The notes: a model not told the origin generated them from the sequence alone. Shown: positions 1 to 9,344, counted from the first letter of the stretch. The stretch: DNA of 64,000 nucleotides from Pedobacter sp. KBW06 (GCF_003852525.1 NZ_QAJL01000003.1:106049-170048); one strand, 5' to 3'. Numbers and translations: made by a program.

Positions 1-257
1 ATGGCCATATACCTGGCTGCCGAAAAAAGGTAATTTGGTAATGCGCCCTGAATTTCCATCGTTGCCCTTCGTTTCCAGATCGACTCGAACAACTCCTGTA
101 CTACATCTTCTGCATCACTTTCGCAACCCAGAATCCGCATTGCATTGCGGTAAACCTTAGCCCAATAACGATCATATATCGCCGAAAATGCAGACTCATC
201 GTTACATTTCAGCAATTCACATAATTCTTTATCAGTATATGAATTGTTTACCCTCAC
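1..257 (-). CDS. RNA polymerase ECF sigma factor, N-terminal part (runs off left edge)
   Basis: This is the N-terminal 85 codons of an ECF sigma-70 factor of the FecI-like Bacteroidota group. The reading frame begins at a GTG (revcomp of 255-257) directly after an in-frame TAG, and no ATG is available, so GTG is the probable start. Region 2 is recognisable: AFSAIYDRYWAKVYRNA followed by CESDAEDVVQELFESIWKRR, the usual helix that binds core polymerase and the -10 element. Such factors normally sit directly upstream of fecR, susC and susD. Here the gene lies downstream of a fecR-susC-susD set on the same strand, so it may serve the next locus outside the window or be displaced. Identity is good; its target is unknown. 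Confidence 0.88.
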   Translation of the reverse strand, partial: MRVNNSYTDKELCELLKCNDESAFSAIYDRYWAKVYRNAMRILGCESDAEDVVQELFESIWKRRATMEIQGALPNYLFSAARYMA

Positions 258-325
258 CTATTAATATTTTATAAAACTAACAAAAAACAAGAACAACCTA
301 ATACTAAAAGCGCAGCTCTGAAAAG

Positions 326-371
326 GATGCGCCCGTCCTCCCGAACTTATTTCAGGGTGACGATGCGCATC
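326..371. repeat. Long imperfect stem-loop, possible dispersed palindrome/terminator
   Basis: A nested inverted repeat lies between the susD stop and the sigma-factor start. The outer arms are GATGCGC (326-332) and GCGCATC (365-371), then CGTC/GACG, then an inner core CCCGAACTTATTTCAGGG (340-357). The core resembles a palindromic intergenic element that I recall as recurring in Bacteroidota genomes. On the minus strand it is followed by CTTTTC, so it could also terminate the susCD transcript. No second copy was seen in the window. Confidence 0.45.
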
Positions 372-415
372 AGCAGCTTAGGAATCCACCTGTTCAGCGT
401 TCCTGTTTTTAGGGA

Positions 416-2050
416 TTACCAGCCTGGATTTTGTTCCAGCACTTTCCCTGCAGGATATTTCTGCAGCTCCGAAAGCGGGATCGGAAAATAATACATCTTC
501 GGATCGAACACCCTTTGCTCTACCACCTGCCTGGTATACTGACGTTTACCATTTACAGTTTCGATTCCCATTCCATAGATCGTTCCACCCAGCAAGGTAG
601 CCCCCAGATCCCAACGACGAATATCCGCCCTGCGTTCTCCCTCAAAAGCAAGTTCTACCGTCCGTTCACGGACATAGCTCTCCCATGTCAGCTGACCAGG
701 CTGTATTTCCGGCATTTTCACCCTGTTTCTTAAGAGATTGATGTATTTCCTGGCTTCTTCCGGATTTCCCATTTTAAGCTGGCACTCTGCGTAGTTGAGG
801 TAAATCTCTGCCAGACGCAATACTACGCAGTTCTGGTAATTCAGGTTATTTCCAAAAAACACATACTTTGGATTGAGGAATTTACGAAACATATAACCTG
901 TAACCGATGGAATGGTTGTGGCGGGATTAAAATCAGAACCCAGCTGCATGTCAATCACTTCTCCCCGCCAGCTTGTACCATCGTAAATAATGCTGGCCTG
1001 CAAACGCGGATCCCTGTTGTCGTAAGGTTTCGCCGCATCAAACATCGGAGATTGTTCCCAGGGCAAGCCATCCTTCATCAGGTACTGATCTACCATATTC
1101 TGTGTCGGTACATCCTCCGGACTATAAAAACCAGTGAAGAAGGAAGAATTCAAATACAGGTCCAGAGTATGGGTTTGCCCACTCTGGCTGCTGCCGTATT
1201 CTTTATTAAAAATCACCTCCTCATTGTCGTCATTTTCAGGAAAAAATATTCCGGCATAATCAGGAAACAAACGGTAAGCATTTAGTTCCATCACCGCTTT
1301 TGCGGCAGCCGCAGCGCCCTGATAATCTTTGGCATTTAACAGCAGGCGACATTTCATTCCAAGCGCAGCGCCTTTTGTGATGCGGCCCAGGTCCTTATTA
1401 CTATAGCTCACAGGCAAAGCTGCAGCAGCGGCATCCAGATCATTTAAAATAAATGTCCGGCAGGCTTCATCCGTTCCTCTCGGAATGTTCAGGTCGTCTG
1501 TGACCGATAACACCTTATCGATAATGGGAAAGCGGCCGAATATCGTATACAACAACTGGTAATTGTAAGCCCTTAAGAACCTCACTTCAGCGCTGAGCTG
1601 CTTTTTGATCGCTTCATCAATTGGCATATCCGGCAAATGCGCAAAAAAAGTATTGCATTTCCGGATGTTCTCATAGGCACCATTCTGATGAAACCCGCCC
1701 GCACTTGACAAAGACCAAAAAGAGCTGAACAAATTGCTGGAAGCGTTGTACTGTCCCTGATTGATCAGGTCTGCATTGCTTCCCGAATAGTTCGATTTGC
1801 CTTCATCGGTGATATCTGCCGGTAACATTCCCTGGTTGATGGAATTATAACTCCCTACGTAATCATAGGTCGTGATGAGGTTCGAATAGATATCCGCTAC
1901 AAAACGGTTAATCAACGCCGGGTCTTTCCATACATTTTCATCGCTGTATTGATCCAGTGGCCCTTTATTTAAAAAATCCTTTTTACAGCTACCCATAAAA
2001 AACAGGGCTAAAGACAAGAGGATTATGGTTAAAGTATTATATTTTGTCAT
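416..2050 (-). CDS. RagB/SusD family outer-membrane nutrient-binding lipoprotein
   Basis: A 544-residue SusD-type lipoprotein. It has a type II signal peptide ending FFMGSCKKDF, with the lipobox Cys near residue 22. An N-terminal TPR-like SusD region follows (typical LRAYNYQLLY near residue 160) and a C-terminal SusD domain (LRLAEIYLNYAECQLKMG near 410; ELAFEGERRADIRRWDLG near 470). The family sits on the cell surface as a lid over its SusC partner and captures glycans or peptides. It follows the susC gene by 36 bp on the same strand and is co-transcribed with it. No neighbouring hydrolase reveals the substrate. Confidence 0.95.
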   Translation of the reverse strand: MTKYNTLTIILLSLALFFMGSCKKDFLNKGPLDQYSDENVWKDPALINRFVADIYSNLITTYDYVGSYNSINQGMLPADITDEGKSNYSGSNADLINQGQYNASSNLFSSFWSLSSAGGFHQNGAYENIRKCNTFFAHLPDMPIDEAIKKQLSAEVRFLRAYNYQLLYTIFGRFPIIDKVLSVTDDLNIPRGTDEACRTFILNDLDAAAAALPVSYSNKDLGRITKGAALGMKCRLLLNAKDYQGAAAAAKAVMELNAYRLFPDYAGIFFPENDDNEEVIFNKEYGSSQSGQTHTLDLYLNSSFFTGFYSPEDVPTQNMVDQYLMKDGLPWEQSPMFDAAKPYDNRDPRLQASIIYDGTSWRGEVIDMQLGSDFNPATTIPSVTGYMFRKFLNPKYVFFGNNLNYQNCVVLRLAEIYLNYAECQLKMGNPEEARKYINLLRNRVKMPEIQPGQLTWESYVRERTVELAFEGERRADIRRWDLGATLLGGTIYGMGIETVNGKRQYTRQVVEQRVFDPKMYYFPIPLSELQKYPAGKVLEQNPGW

Positions 2051-2086
2051 GGTTTGTCGATTTGATATCAGCTAAACTTTTATGTT

Positions 2087-5000
2087 TTACAATTGCAGGG
2101 AGATTCCTGCGGAATAAGATTTCATCAAAGGGTCTGTGATTTGTCCCGCAGCTTCAGGGTCAAACAATTTGAAATTTGTAAATGTCAGCAGGTTATTCCC
2201 GGAAACAGAAACCTTTAAACCTTTTACGCCGATCTTTTGTAACATTGCTTTTGGAAAACTGTAGGCGAGCTCAATATTTTTCAGTCTTAAATAAGAAGCG
2301 TTAACAATCCAATAATCAGAGACTTCTGCATTGTTCTGGTAATTGGACCACAACCTTGGGAAACCTGCATTGGGATTTTCAGGAGTCCAGTGGTCTAACA
2401 ACTGCCTGCTGCCGCTTAATCCTACACGGGAGTTTACCGTTGAATTATACGCTTCCACATTCGCAGAACCCTGCATTAACACATTTAACTCTAAACCTTT
2501 ATAGGTTCCGCCCAGGCGAATCCCGTATTGTGTTCCCGGAAAAAAATGTTCTCCCAGCACTACCCGGTCATTCGGACTGATGCTGCCGTCCTTGTCCACA
2601 TCCATATAACTGATATCTCCCGGAGCAACGGTATGATATAAAGGGGTTGGACCTGCACTCAGGCCCGCTGCGTTCTGATAAAGCCCATTGCTCCTATACC
2701 CTAATCTGCCAACCAGAGGATCAACGCTGGAATAGCTCGCTACAGATGTCCCGGTTATTTTCTGCCAGGCCGGCGTACTCATAGATTCCGGAAAAGAAAC
2801 AATTTTATTGTGGTTAAAACTCACATTCCCCTGAACATAATAAGTAAAGTTACCAATGGCATTCTGATGTCCCAAGGTAATCTCAACACCACTGTTATCT
2901 ACAATTCCATTGTTGTAATCCGGTAATCCTAAACCAATCACGGATGGGACCTGAAGTGCCGGAGCAGCTAAAATATCTTTGGTACGTTTCCGGAAATAAT
3001 CGAATTCCAATGTCAGCAGTTTACCTTTATAATGGGCTTCCAGTCCAACATTGGTCATCACTGCACGTTCCCAGGTAAATGATGGATTTGGCAGGACACC
3101 GGTTTGCAGGGACTTATAAAACACAGGATTTGCACCGCCAAAGGTATAGCCTCCTCCATAATAGGGAGCACCCACAAGATTATAGGTTGATAAGAACTGA
3201 TAAGGCGCTACCCGGTCATTCCCCAATTGCCCCCATGAACCACGGATTTTAATAAAGTCCAGTCCCTTGATGAGTTCTTTATAAAAAGGTTCCTGAGACA
3301 ATACCCATCCTCCCGAAAATGAAGGAAAGAAACCAAAGCGGTGTCCCGGAGGAAAAATATCGGAACCATCATAACGGAAGTTCATTTCCAGCAGGTACCG
3401 GGAATTGTAATCGTAAGTAAAGCGGCCTACCAATCCTTGTCGCGCCGACTGGGATCCCGTTCCTGAATTGGAAGTCTGTGTAGGGTCACCAAGGTTCAGC
3501 TCCGGCAAAGTACCGGAAACAAATTCCCTGCGCTGTGTACTGAAATTATTTTGTGTAGACTCTGTTTGTGTGTACAAAAGCAATCCGGAAACATGGTGCG
3601 CACCATATTCCTGCTCATAACGCAATGATCCCTCCAATGTCAGGCTTTGCGGCTGGCCAAAGCTCTCGCTAAGTGACGGACTAGTCGGACTGGAAGCAGC
3701 TTTGGTATAATTACCTGCTGCATTAATGATATAAACATCATAAGGCAGGCTGAAGCTTTTGCCAAAGCTATACCCTTTATCATAAGCTGCAGTTCCTTTC
3801 GCAAAAAGACCTTTGATCCCCGGCAGTTCGTACTGCAAAGACAGCGTTGAGTTAAAAGTATTATTTGAAACCGTATTAAAACCACCTTTTCCGATAGATT
3901 GCAAATAAGCATTCCCCCTTTGTTCCGGAACCTGCGCATATAGCCCATTGCTAAACTGATTGACACGGATCGATGGTGTCCCATAGATCTGTTTCATGAT
4001 GTAACTGCCGCCATACAGGTCCTGCCCGTCTTGTTTAACGAAGATACCGGCGAGGTTCAGGTCCAGTTTCAATCCGGGCGTAATTGTGGCCGTCAGGTTA
4101 CTCCTTAAATTCCAGCGTTTATAGGCTTCAATAGGCACGATGCCGGCATTGTTAACGTAACCTACAGAAACAAAATAGCGGGTATCGTCATTTCCGCCTG
4201 AAGCCGAGAGGTTATAGTTGGCTTGCAGTACGGAAGCTTTTGTCAAAGTTTTAAACCAATCGGTATTGGGGTACCTGTCCGGATCGCTGCCATTCTTAAA
4301 TAACTGCAGCTGTTCAGGTGTATAGCCCATTCCCAGCGCTGGATTGTAGGCACCTTCATTTTGCAGGGCCTCGTTCTGAATCATTGCATATTCATAAGAA
4401 TTTACCCTTTTGTAAACCTGTGTTGGCACCTGGTTAATCAGGTTACTTGCAAAAGTAATCTCTGGTTTACCTGACACCCCTTTTCTGGTCGTCACGAGGA
4501 TCACGCCATTTGATGCCCTGGCACCATAAACGGCGATCGCTGCTGCATCCTTTAACACAGATACCGCCTGAATATCTGCAGGATTCAGGTCGTCAATGTT
4601 TCTGCCCGGGATCCCGTCTACCACTACCAGCGGACTGGAATTGTTAAAAGTACTAAGGCCGCGGATTTTCAGGTCTGACCCTGCGCCAGGGGCTCCGCTG
4701 CTTTTTTGAACATATAAACCTGAAATCCGGCCTGCCAGCATATCTGAAACTGCGGCGCTGGAATGGTTCTCATTCAATTCCTTCTCTGTTACCGTAGAAA
4801 TTGCTCCCGTGAGGTTGATTTTTTTCTGTTGTCCATACCCCACCAATACCACCTCTTTTAGTTTTTGCGTTGATTCCTGTAACACGATCAGCAAAGGTTT
4901 GGAATCCTGAATCGTCAGCGTTTTGGTTTCATAACCAATGCAGGACACTTGCAGGCGATAACCTGCCTGCACGTCCTGAAGCACAAACTTTCCATTTTCA

Positions 5001-5452
5001 TTGGCAGAAACGGATCTTTTGAGATCGGTCAGCACAACTGTAGCACCAGGCAAAGGCTCAGATTTTTCATCCACGACCTTTCCCTCAACGCTAAGCTGGG
5101 CCGGGGCTGTATTGACCTTGACCGGGGCAGTCAAAGGTGTAATTACAAAAACCTTGTGTTTTAGCTCGTATCCCAGGCCTTTTCCTTTTATACTGATTTC
5201 CACGGCTTCTTTCGCGGAGACCTTGTTTACATTTACAGTCACATTGCCCGCTTTTTCCAGCATTTCATAATTTGCCAGAAACTCATAGCCGCTTTGTTTC
5301 TGGATTTCTTTGAACACCTTGGTCAGCGGTGTATTTTTCAGGGCCAGCGTGACCTGGGCAAATCCAGCGGAGGTAGCACTGAAGCTGCATAATAAAATAA
5401 ATACCGCTGTTCGAAAAATAGATTTCCTGAACAGCATCGATTTGAATTGCAT
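2087..5452 (-). CDS. SusC/RagA TonB-linked outer-membrane receptor with N-terminal STN domain
   Basis: A 1121-residue TonB-dependent receptor. In order: signal peptide (to about residue 33), STN signalling domain (about 45-105, LTKVFKEIQKQSGYEF), carboxypeptidase-regulatory-like beta sandwich (about 120-195, VEGKVVDEKSEPLPGATV), the SusC linker (VVLVGYGQQKKINLTGAIS), a plug domain with the typical LSTFNNSSPLVVVDGIPG, and a 22-strand barrel to the C-terminus. The STN domain is what contacts a FecR anti-sigma factor, which fits the fecR gene just upstream. Together with susD it should import one specific oligomer and report its presence. The substrate cannot be read from the sequence. Confidence 0.95.
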   Translation of the reverse strand: MQFKSMLFRKSIFRTAVFILLCSFSATSAGFAQVTLALKNTPLTKVFKEIQKQSGYEFLANYEMLEKAGNVTVNVNKVSAKEAVEISIKGKGLGYELKHKVFVITPLTAPVKVNTAPAQLSVEGKVVDEKSEPLPGATVVLTDLKRSVSANENGKFVLQDVQAGYRLQVSCIGYETKTLTIQDSKPLLIVLQESTQKLKEVVLVGYGQQKKINLTGAISTVTEKELNENHSSAAVSDMLAGRISGLYVQKSSGAPGAGSDLKIRGLSTFNNSSPLVVVDGIPGRNIDDLNPADIQAVSVLKDAAAIAVYGARASNGVILVTTRKGVSGKPEITFASNLINQVPTQVYKRVNSYEYAMIQNEALQNEGAYNPALGMGYTPEQLQLFKNGSDPDRYPNTDWFKTLTKASVLQANYNLSASGGNDDTRYFVSVGYVNNAGIVPIEAYKRWNLRSNLTATITPGLKLDLNLAGIFVKQDGQDLYGGSYIMKQIYGTPSIRVNQFSNGLYAQVPEQRGNAYLQSIGKGGFNTVSNNTFNSTLSLQYELPGIKGLFAKGTAAYDKGYSFGKSFSLPYDVYIINAAGNYTKAASSPTSPSLSESFGQPQSLTLEGSLRYEQEYGAHHVSGLLLYTQTESTQNNFSTQRREFVSGTLPELNLGDPTQTSNSGTGSQSARQGLVGRFTYDYNSRYLLEMNFRYDGSDIFPPGHRFGFFPSFSGGWVLSQEPFYKELIKGLDFIKIRGSWGQLGNDRVAPYQFLSTYNLVGAPYYGGGYTFGGANPVFYKSLQTGVLPNPSFTWERAVMTNVGLEAHYKGKLLTLEFDYFRKRTKDILAAPALQVPSVIGLGLPDYNNGIVDNSGVEITLGHQNAIGNFTYYVQGNVSFNHNKIVSFPESMSTPAWQKITGTSVASYSSVDPLVGRLGYRSNGLYQNAAGLSAGPTPLYHTVAPGDISYMDVDKDGSISPNDRVVLGEHFFPGTQYGIRLGGTYKGLELNVLMQGSANVEAYNSTVNSRVGLSGSRQLLDHWTPENPNAGFPRLWSNYQNNAEVSDYWIVNASYLRLKNIELAYSFPKAMLQKIGVKGLKVSVSGNNLLTFTNFKLFDPEAAGQITDPLMKSYSAGISLQL

Positions 5453-5526
5453 AACTTTGTTTTGGTTTAGGTTAATAAATAAACAGTTGAATTGGATTGT
5501 AAAATTTGGTTCGCCTAAACCTATTT

Positions 5527-5557
5527 CCGCTTCGGTCTAGACCCCGGAGCGGTTTTT
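5527..5557 (+). terminator. Stem-loop with T-run between fecR and susC
   Basis: CCGCTTCGG (5527-5535) pairs with CCGGAGCGG (5544-5552), with one T-G wobble and an 8-base loop TCTAGACC, and is followed by TTTTT on the plus strand. As a plus-strand signal it would stop antisense transcription. In the minus-strand fecR-susC transcript the same hairpin lies between the two genes and could act as an attenuator or processing point. Function is inferred from shape only. Confidence 0.4.
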
Positions 5558-5590
5558 CATTTAAGACGAAACCTTGGTTATTGTTGTTGA

Positions 5591-6739
5591 TTATTGGGAG
5601 ACGATGACTTTATTTCCGTCCAGCTTAAAATGTGCTGCACCGGTACTTTCCAGCATCTGAAACAATTGCTGAGGGGGGATTTCCTGAGATACCACACCCC
5701 AATAATGGGCTGTAATTTTTCCTTTATAAATCACTTCAAGATCATACCAGCGTGCCACCTGCCTCATGAGCGTATAGACATCAACTTTGTCCAGTACAAA
5801 AACTCCCTTTTTCCAGCCCATCACCTGTGCTTCATTTACGTCTTTAAGCAAGGTGATTGTCCCTTCAGGATAGACACTGGCCTGCTCTCCGGGTGCCAGC
5901 ACCTGGCTTTTCTGGTTTTGAGTTACCTTTACCTTCCCTTCCAGCAAGGTTGTTTTCATAGCAGGCTCGTCCTGATAGGCATTGACGTTAAAATGTGTTC
6001 CCAAAACCTCTACCGTCGCTGCCGCTGTTTTGACAAGGAAAGGCTTCGCGGCGTTGGGCATCACTTCAAAATACACCTCCCCTGTTACTGAAACCGTACG
6101 ACTGGGACCAGAAAAAGCAGTGGGATAAGTGATGGAGGAGGCTGCATTGAGCCATATTTTAGTCCCATCGGGCAGTTGCAATTCATAAGTTGTTCCTCTT
6201 GGTGTGGTCAGGGTATTGTAGACAGGACTTGCCTTGCCATCGTTTAAACCATGGTAGCTTAGTCTTCCTTTTTCCGTTTGTTTGACTTCGGCATCGCCCT
6301 GCCTTAATGGCTGAGTACCTGTGGCCCCGTTCAACAGCAGAATTTCTCCGTTCGCTAAAGTCAGGGTGGCATGGCGCTGCACTTTTGTTAAACCTTTAGC
6401 CAGTTCCGGTTTATTCGCCAAACGATCTCCGGATTGCAAGGGCTTAAAATAAAATGCGGCGGTAACTGCACAGACTAAAATGGCCGCCGCACCTGCGATT
6501 AAAAACCAGCGGTGGTTAATGCCCTTAGACTGAGTGCCGGGGTCGGCAAGCTGCAGCTTCCTGTAAATGTTGTTTTTGATCTTTGCTCCAATTATGGGCT
6601 CCTCAGCGGGCATAAAATCCCAGTCCGACTGATTTAATCGTTCCTGATACCAATCTTCAATGATCTGTCGTTCTTCCGGACTACAGTTTCCGGCATGATA
6701 TCGCTGTAATGTTTCCCTAATAAATTCCTCTTTTAACAT
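5591..6739 (-). CDS. FecR family anti-sigma factor
   Basis: A 382-residue inner-membrane anti-sigma regulator. The N-terminal cytoplasmic part (1-78) should hold the sigma factor. One membrane segment follows (about 79-100, WFLIAGAAAILVCAVTAAFYF), then a periplasmic FecR domain (about 180-275, LQLPDGTKIWLNAASSITYP and GEVYFEV) and a C-terminal DUF4974 region (about 310-380), which in this family meets the STN domain of the receptor. It is 139 bp upstream of the STN-bearing susC on the same strand. Its sigma factor is not in the usual place immediately upstream; that position is taken by an unrelated monooxygenase. Confidence 0.95.
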   Translation of the reverse strand: MLKEEFIRETLQRYHAGNCSPEERQIIEDWYQERLNQSDWDFMPAEEPIIGAKIKNNIYRKLQLADPGTQSKGINHRWFLIAGAAAILVCAVTAAFYFKPLQSGDRLANKPELAKGLTKVQRHATLTLANGEILLLNGATGTQPLRQGDAEVKQTEKGRLSYHGLNDGKASPVYNTLTTPRGTTYELQLPDGTKIWLNAASSITYPTAFSGPSRTVSVTGEVYFEVMPNAAKPFLVKTAAATVEVLGTHFNVNAYQDEPAMKTTLLEGKVKVTQNQKSQVLAPGEQASVYPEGTITLLKDVNEAQVMGWKKGVFVLDKVDVYTLMRQVARWYDLEVIYKGKITAHYWGVVSQEIPPQQLFQMLESTGAAHFKLDGNKVIVSQ

Positions 6740-6830
6740 CCTGATGAGACTATTGTTAATGGTCTGTTTATATAGGTGTCAAAAAAGGAACTCTGGTGGT
6801 AGATGAAATCGTATTTTTTTTAAAATAGTT

Positions 6831-8390
6831 TTACAATGATGAGGATTCCGTTGGCACAAACCAGCTGTCCGCGGCCTTTTGAACTTCCTGATCATCTGCT
6901 TTCTGATCGGAAGCCCAGGCAACAATTCCATCGGGGCGTATCAGCAGGGCGCTTAAGCCCAACTGGTCCTTAGCCCGGCCCGAAACATATTTTATCTGAT
7001 CGCCATAATTGCCCGCGACAGCGCTTAGTGATGCATTTCCATCGAAATCAAGCAGTATCCCCTGCCCGTCGTGCATGAGCGCTCCAATCGTCATCCCCTC
7101 TTCCAACTCAAAGTTGGGTACACTATGGCCAATCAGGGGGTGCCCTCCAGGGAGGTTATATTGCATGGAAATACCCCAGACCCTTGATGCGAAATAGGTA
7201 GCACCATCCCGGGTATTGATCAGTTCACGAAAAATTGCATACAATGAAAGGGCAGCCGGGTCCGGCTTCATGATGGCCACCTGCGCGCGGGACCAATCCA
7301 GTACCTTTACACCAATTGGGTGACGTTCTGCTTCATAACTATCCAGTAAGCTTTCCGCTGCGTTATTTTTGATAACGGCGGCGAGTTTCCAGCCCAGGTT
7401 CATCGCATCACCCAGCCCAAGGTTAAGTCCCTGGCCTCCCAGTGGTGCATGAATATGTGCTGCATCGCCTGCTAAAAAGACCCGTTTATTACGGTAGCTT
7501 GTGGCCTGCCTTGCCCGGTCAGTCCAGGTAGTTGCGATAGAAAGCGAGGTAACCCTGACGTCGGTGCCCGAGATGCGGCGCAACACGTCCTGAACATGTT
7601 CAAGTGTGATGGGCTTCCGGGAATGATGAAATACCCCGGCATCGAAATCCTGCATGATCAGATAATCCGGCCGGGATAACATGTACATACCTGCCGGCGT
7701 CACATTTCTACCAGGGCTGAGCTTCTCCGGATCGGCGATAACAAGCTGAGTAGAATAACCTGTAAATTCCGGTTCGGTACCGGCAAATTCAAAACCACCT
7801 GCCTTGCGAACAACGCTGCGGCTTCCATCACAGCCTGCGAGCCATTTACTCTGGAAATATTGCCCGGCCGAATGAACGGTTACCCCATCCTCCTGCTGCT
7901 CAAAATCAGTAATGGCAAAGCCGTATTTGATCGATACACCCAGGGATTCTGCGCGGCTGGTCAGCATGGTTTCAATTTCTTCCATTTCAGAAATTAAACT
8001 CGGCGCTGTGGCGCTCGTAAGGCGGTATTTCCACTGTGAAACATCGACATTGTCAAAGCTGAACGGAATCCCGGCGAAATGTCCGCCCAGACGTTGCGGT
8101 TCTGATGGTTGTCCCGGTACAGTGGAACTGGTATGTGGGGTTTTAATCTGTTTGTGTAGCTTCAGCTCATCTAGCAAATCACGGCGGTAAAGTGCTTCAA
8201 CAGTAGGTGCCGAAAGCCCCCGGATCCCAAAAGGGACCTGCTTCAATGGCGATTTAGGATGCTCTGCCTTTTCCAGTATCAGCACCGAACATTTGGCCAG
8301 GGCGAGCTCACAGGCCAGAAAAAGACCTACTGGTCCGGCACCGGAAATGATGACATCGTAGATGAAAGGATCTTTAAGTATTGTTTTCAT
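6831..8390 (-). CDS. FAD-dependent aromatic-ring monooxygenase (PF01494 type)
   Basis: A class A flavoprotein hydroxylase of 519 residues from the chosen start. It has the dinucleotide-binding GAGPVG near residue 17, the DG motif (GCDGSRSVVRKAGG) near residue 185, and the GD motif AGDAAHIHAPLGGQG near 307 that contacts FAD ribityl and phosphates. Family members hydroxylate aromatic compounds, including antibiotics such as rifamycins, using NAD(P)H and O2. The frame is open upstream to 8633, but those 81 residues overlap the AraC gene and do not look like protein, so the ATG at 8390 is preferred. The gene follows the AraC regulator by 40 bp, suggesting an inducible two-gene unit. The substrate is unknown. 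Confidence 0.88.
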   Translation of the reverse strand: MKTILKDPFIYDVIISGAGPVGLFLACELALAKCSVLILEKAEHPKSPLKQVPFGIRGLSAPTVEALYRRDLLDELKLHKQIKTPHTSSTVPGQPSEPQRLGGHFAGIPFSFDNVDVSQWKYRLTSATAPSLISEMEEIETMLTSRAESLGVSIKYGFAITDFEQQEDGVTVHSAGQYFQSKWLAGCDGSRSVVRKAGGFEFAGTEPEFTGYSTQLVIADPEKLSPGRNVTPAGMYMLSRPDYLIMQDFDAGVFHHSRKPITLEHVQDVLRRISGTDVRVTSLSIATTWTDRARQATSYRNKRVFLAGDAAHIHAPLGGQGLNLGLGDAMNLGWKLAAVIKNNAAESLLDSYEAERHPIGVKVLDWSRAQVAIMKPDPAALSLYAIFRELINTRDGATYFASRVWGISMQYNLPGGHPLIGHSVPNFELEEGMTIGALMHDGQGILLDFDGNASLSAVAGNYGDQIKYVSGRAKDQLGLSALLIRPDGIVAWASDQKADDQEVQKAADSWFVPTESSSL

Positions 8391-8430
8391 ATAGAATAAT
8401 TGAAACACAAAACTCAGGATTAGTCTTAGG

Positions 8431-9249
8431 CTAGGCTTGTATAAATGCGACAAAATTGCTGCCCGGCAGCTCCTTCCCTTTCTTTGCTTTCCGGGCGAAT
8501 GCAGCAGGGCTGCTGCCACTATAACGTTTAAATTCCCTGCTGAGGTGGGATTGATCTGTATAGCCCAGCTCATGTGCCAAACCGGCAAGATTGGAATCCG
8601 GAGAAAACCATAAACGGTTGCGTACCTGTTCAAAACGCATCAGACCAGACACATCTTTAACTGTATAACCGGAAGATTGCTTGAAGTTTCTTTCCAGTGT
8701 ACGGACCGTTGCATGAGCCGCCGCAGCTACCTGGCTTACCGGTATGCTGCCCTTTGCTTCGTTTATCGCAAGCCCCGCTTTGAAGAGCATGCTGTCAATA
8801 GGCACCCGCGACCGTGCGTCCAGAAAATATTGTTTTACCTGATCCAGCGCTTCCTCTACCCTCCCCGCAAGCATCAACTTACTCAAATCCGGTTGAAGCT
8901 GGGTGATGGGATGTTCAAATATCCGCAGCCCGTCCTTACCGGAAGGCAGTCCGAGCAAATCGAATACCGTCCAGGGGAAGCACCTGACCCCAATGATTTC
9001 TAAACGGTTTTTCGAGTAAAAAACAGCAGGCTGATTGAGCAAACCCATCATAAAAGGCGAGGGCAATGGCTGCAAATCTCCATTTTCGGAAATGCTGCAG
9101 TTACCTCCGAAATGAAAAATAATTTCAGCAGAACCATCGGGGATCACTTCAAAACTTGATTCCTGTTCTCCGGACTCCCTTATGTTGTACCAAAAACACT
9201 TTATCACATCCCGCAGTGCTTCAGGAGGTTCAAATTCTTGATGTTGCAT
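8431..9249 (-). CDS. AraC family transcriptional regulator
   Basis: A 272-residue regulator. The N-terminal half (FEVIPDGSAEIIFHFGG, residues about 33-50) is the DUF6597-type sensor module common to Bacteroidota AraC proteins. The C-terminal half (about 160-255) carries the two AraC helix-turn-helix units, ending with LAHELGYTDQSHLSREFKRY. It is upstream of and collinear with the FAD monooxygenase and divergent from the HTH-pentapeptide gene. A TATCTTTC box (revcomp of 9254-9261), seven of eight matches to TAnnTTTG, lies just before the start codon. It probably controls the monooxygenase; the effector is unknown. Confidence 0.9.
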   Translation of the reverse strand: MQHQEFEPPEALRDVIKCFWYNIRESGEQESSFEVIPDGSAEIIFHFGGNCSISENGDLQPLPSPFMMGLLNQPAVFYSKNRLEIIGVRCFPWTVFDLLGLPSGKDGLRIFEHPITQLQPDLSKLMLAGRVEEALDQVKQYFLDARSRVPIDSMLFKAGLAINEAKGSIPVSQVAAAAHATVRTLERNFKQSSGYTVKDVSGLMRFEQVRNRLWFSPDSNLAGLAHELGYTDQSHLSREFKRYSGSSPAAFARKAKKGKELPGSNFVAFIQA

Positions 9250-9276
9250 ACCGAAAGATAGGCATATTTAGGGAAC

Positions 9277-9317
9277 CACGCTACTGATCGTTGCCCATAA
9301 CAACTATAAGTAGCGTG
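9277..9317. promoter_or_regulatory. Perfect 9-bp inverted repeat in a divergent promoter region
   Basis: CACGCTACT (9277-9285) and AGTAGCGTG (9309-9317) are exact reverse complements with centres 32 bp apart, about three helical turns. They lie between the divergent AraC gene and the HTH-pentapeptide gene. The spacing suits a regulator binding one face of the helix, possibly with DNA looping. Which of the two encoded regulators binds cannot be told from sequence. Confidence 0.5.
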
Positions 9318-9344
9318 AATACAACCATAAGTTTCTTCGTTTTT

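Noticed and set aside
5594..6091. 165-codon frame on the plus strand
   Set aside because: It is antisense to fecR and has no recognisable feature.
8391..8633. 81-residue N-terminal extension of the FAD monooxygenase frame
   Set aside because: It overlaps the AraC gene on the same strand and is not protein-like; the Rossmann motif follows normally from the ATG at 8390.
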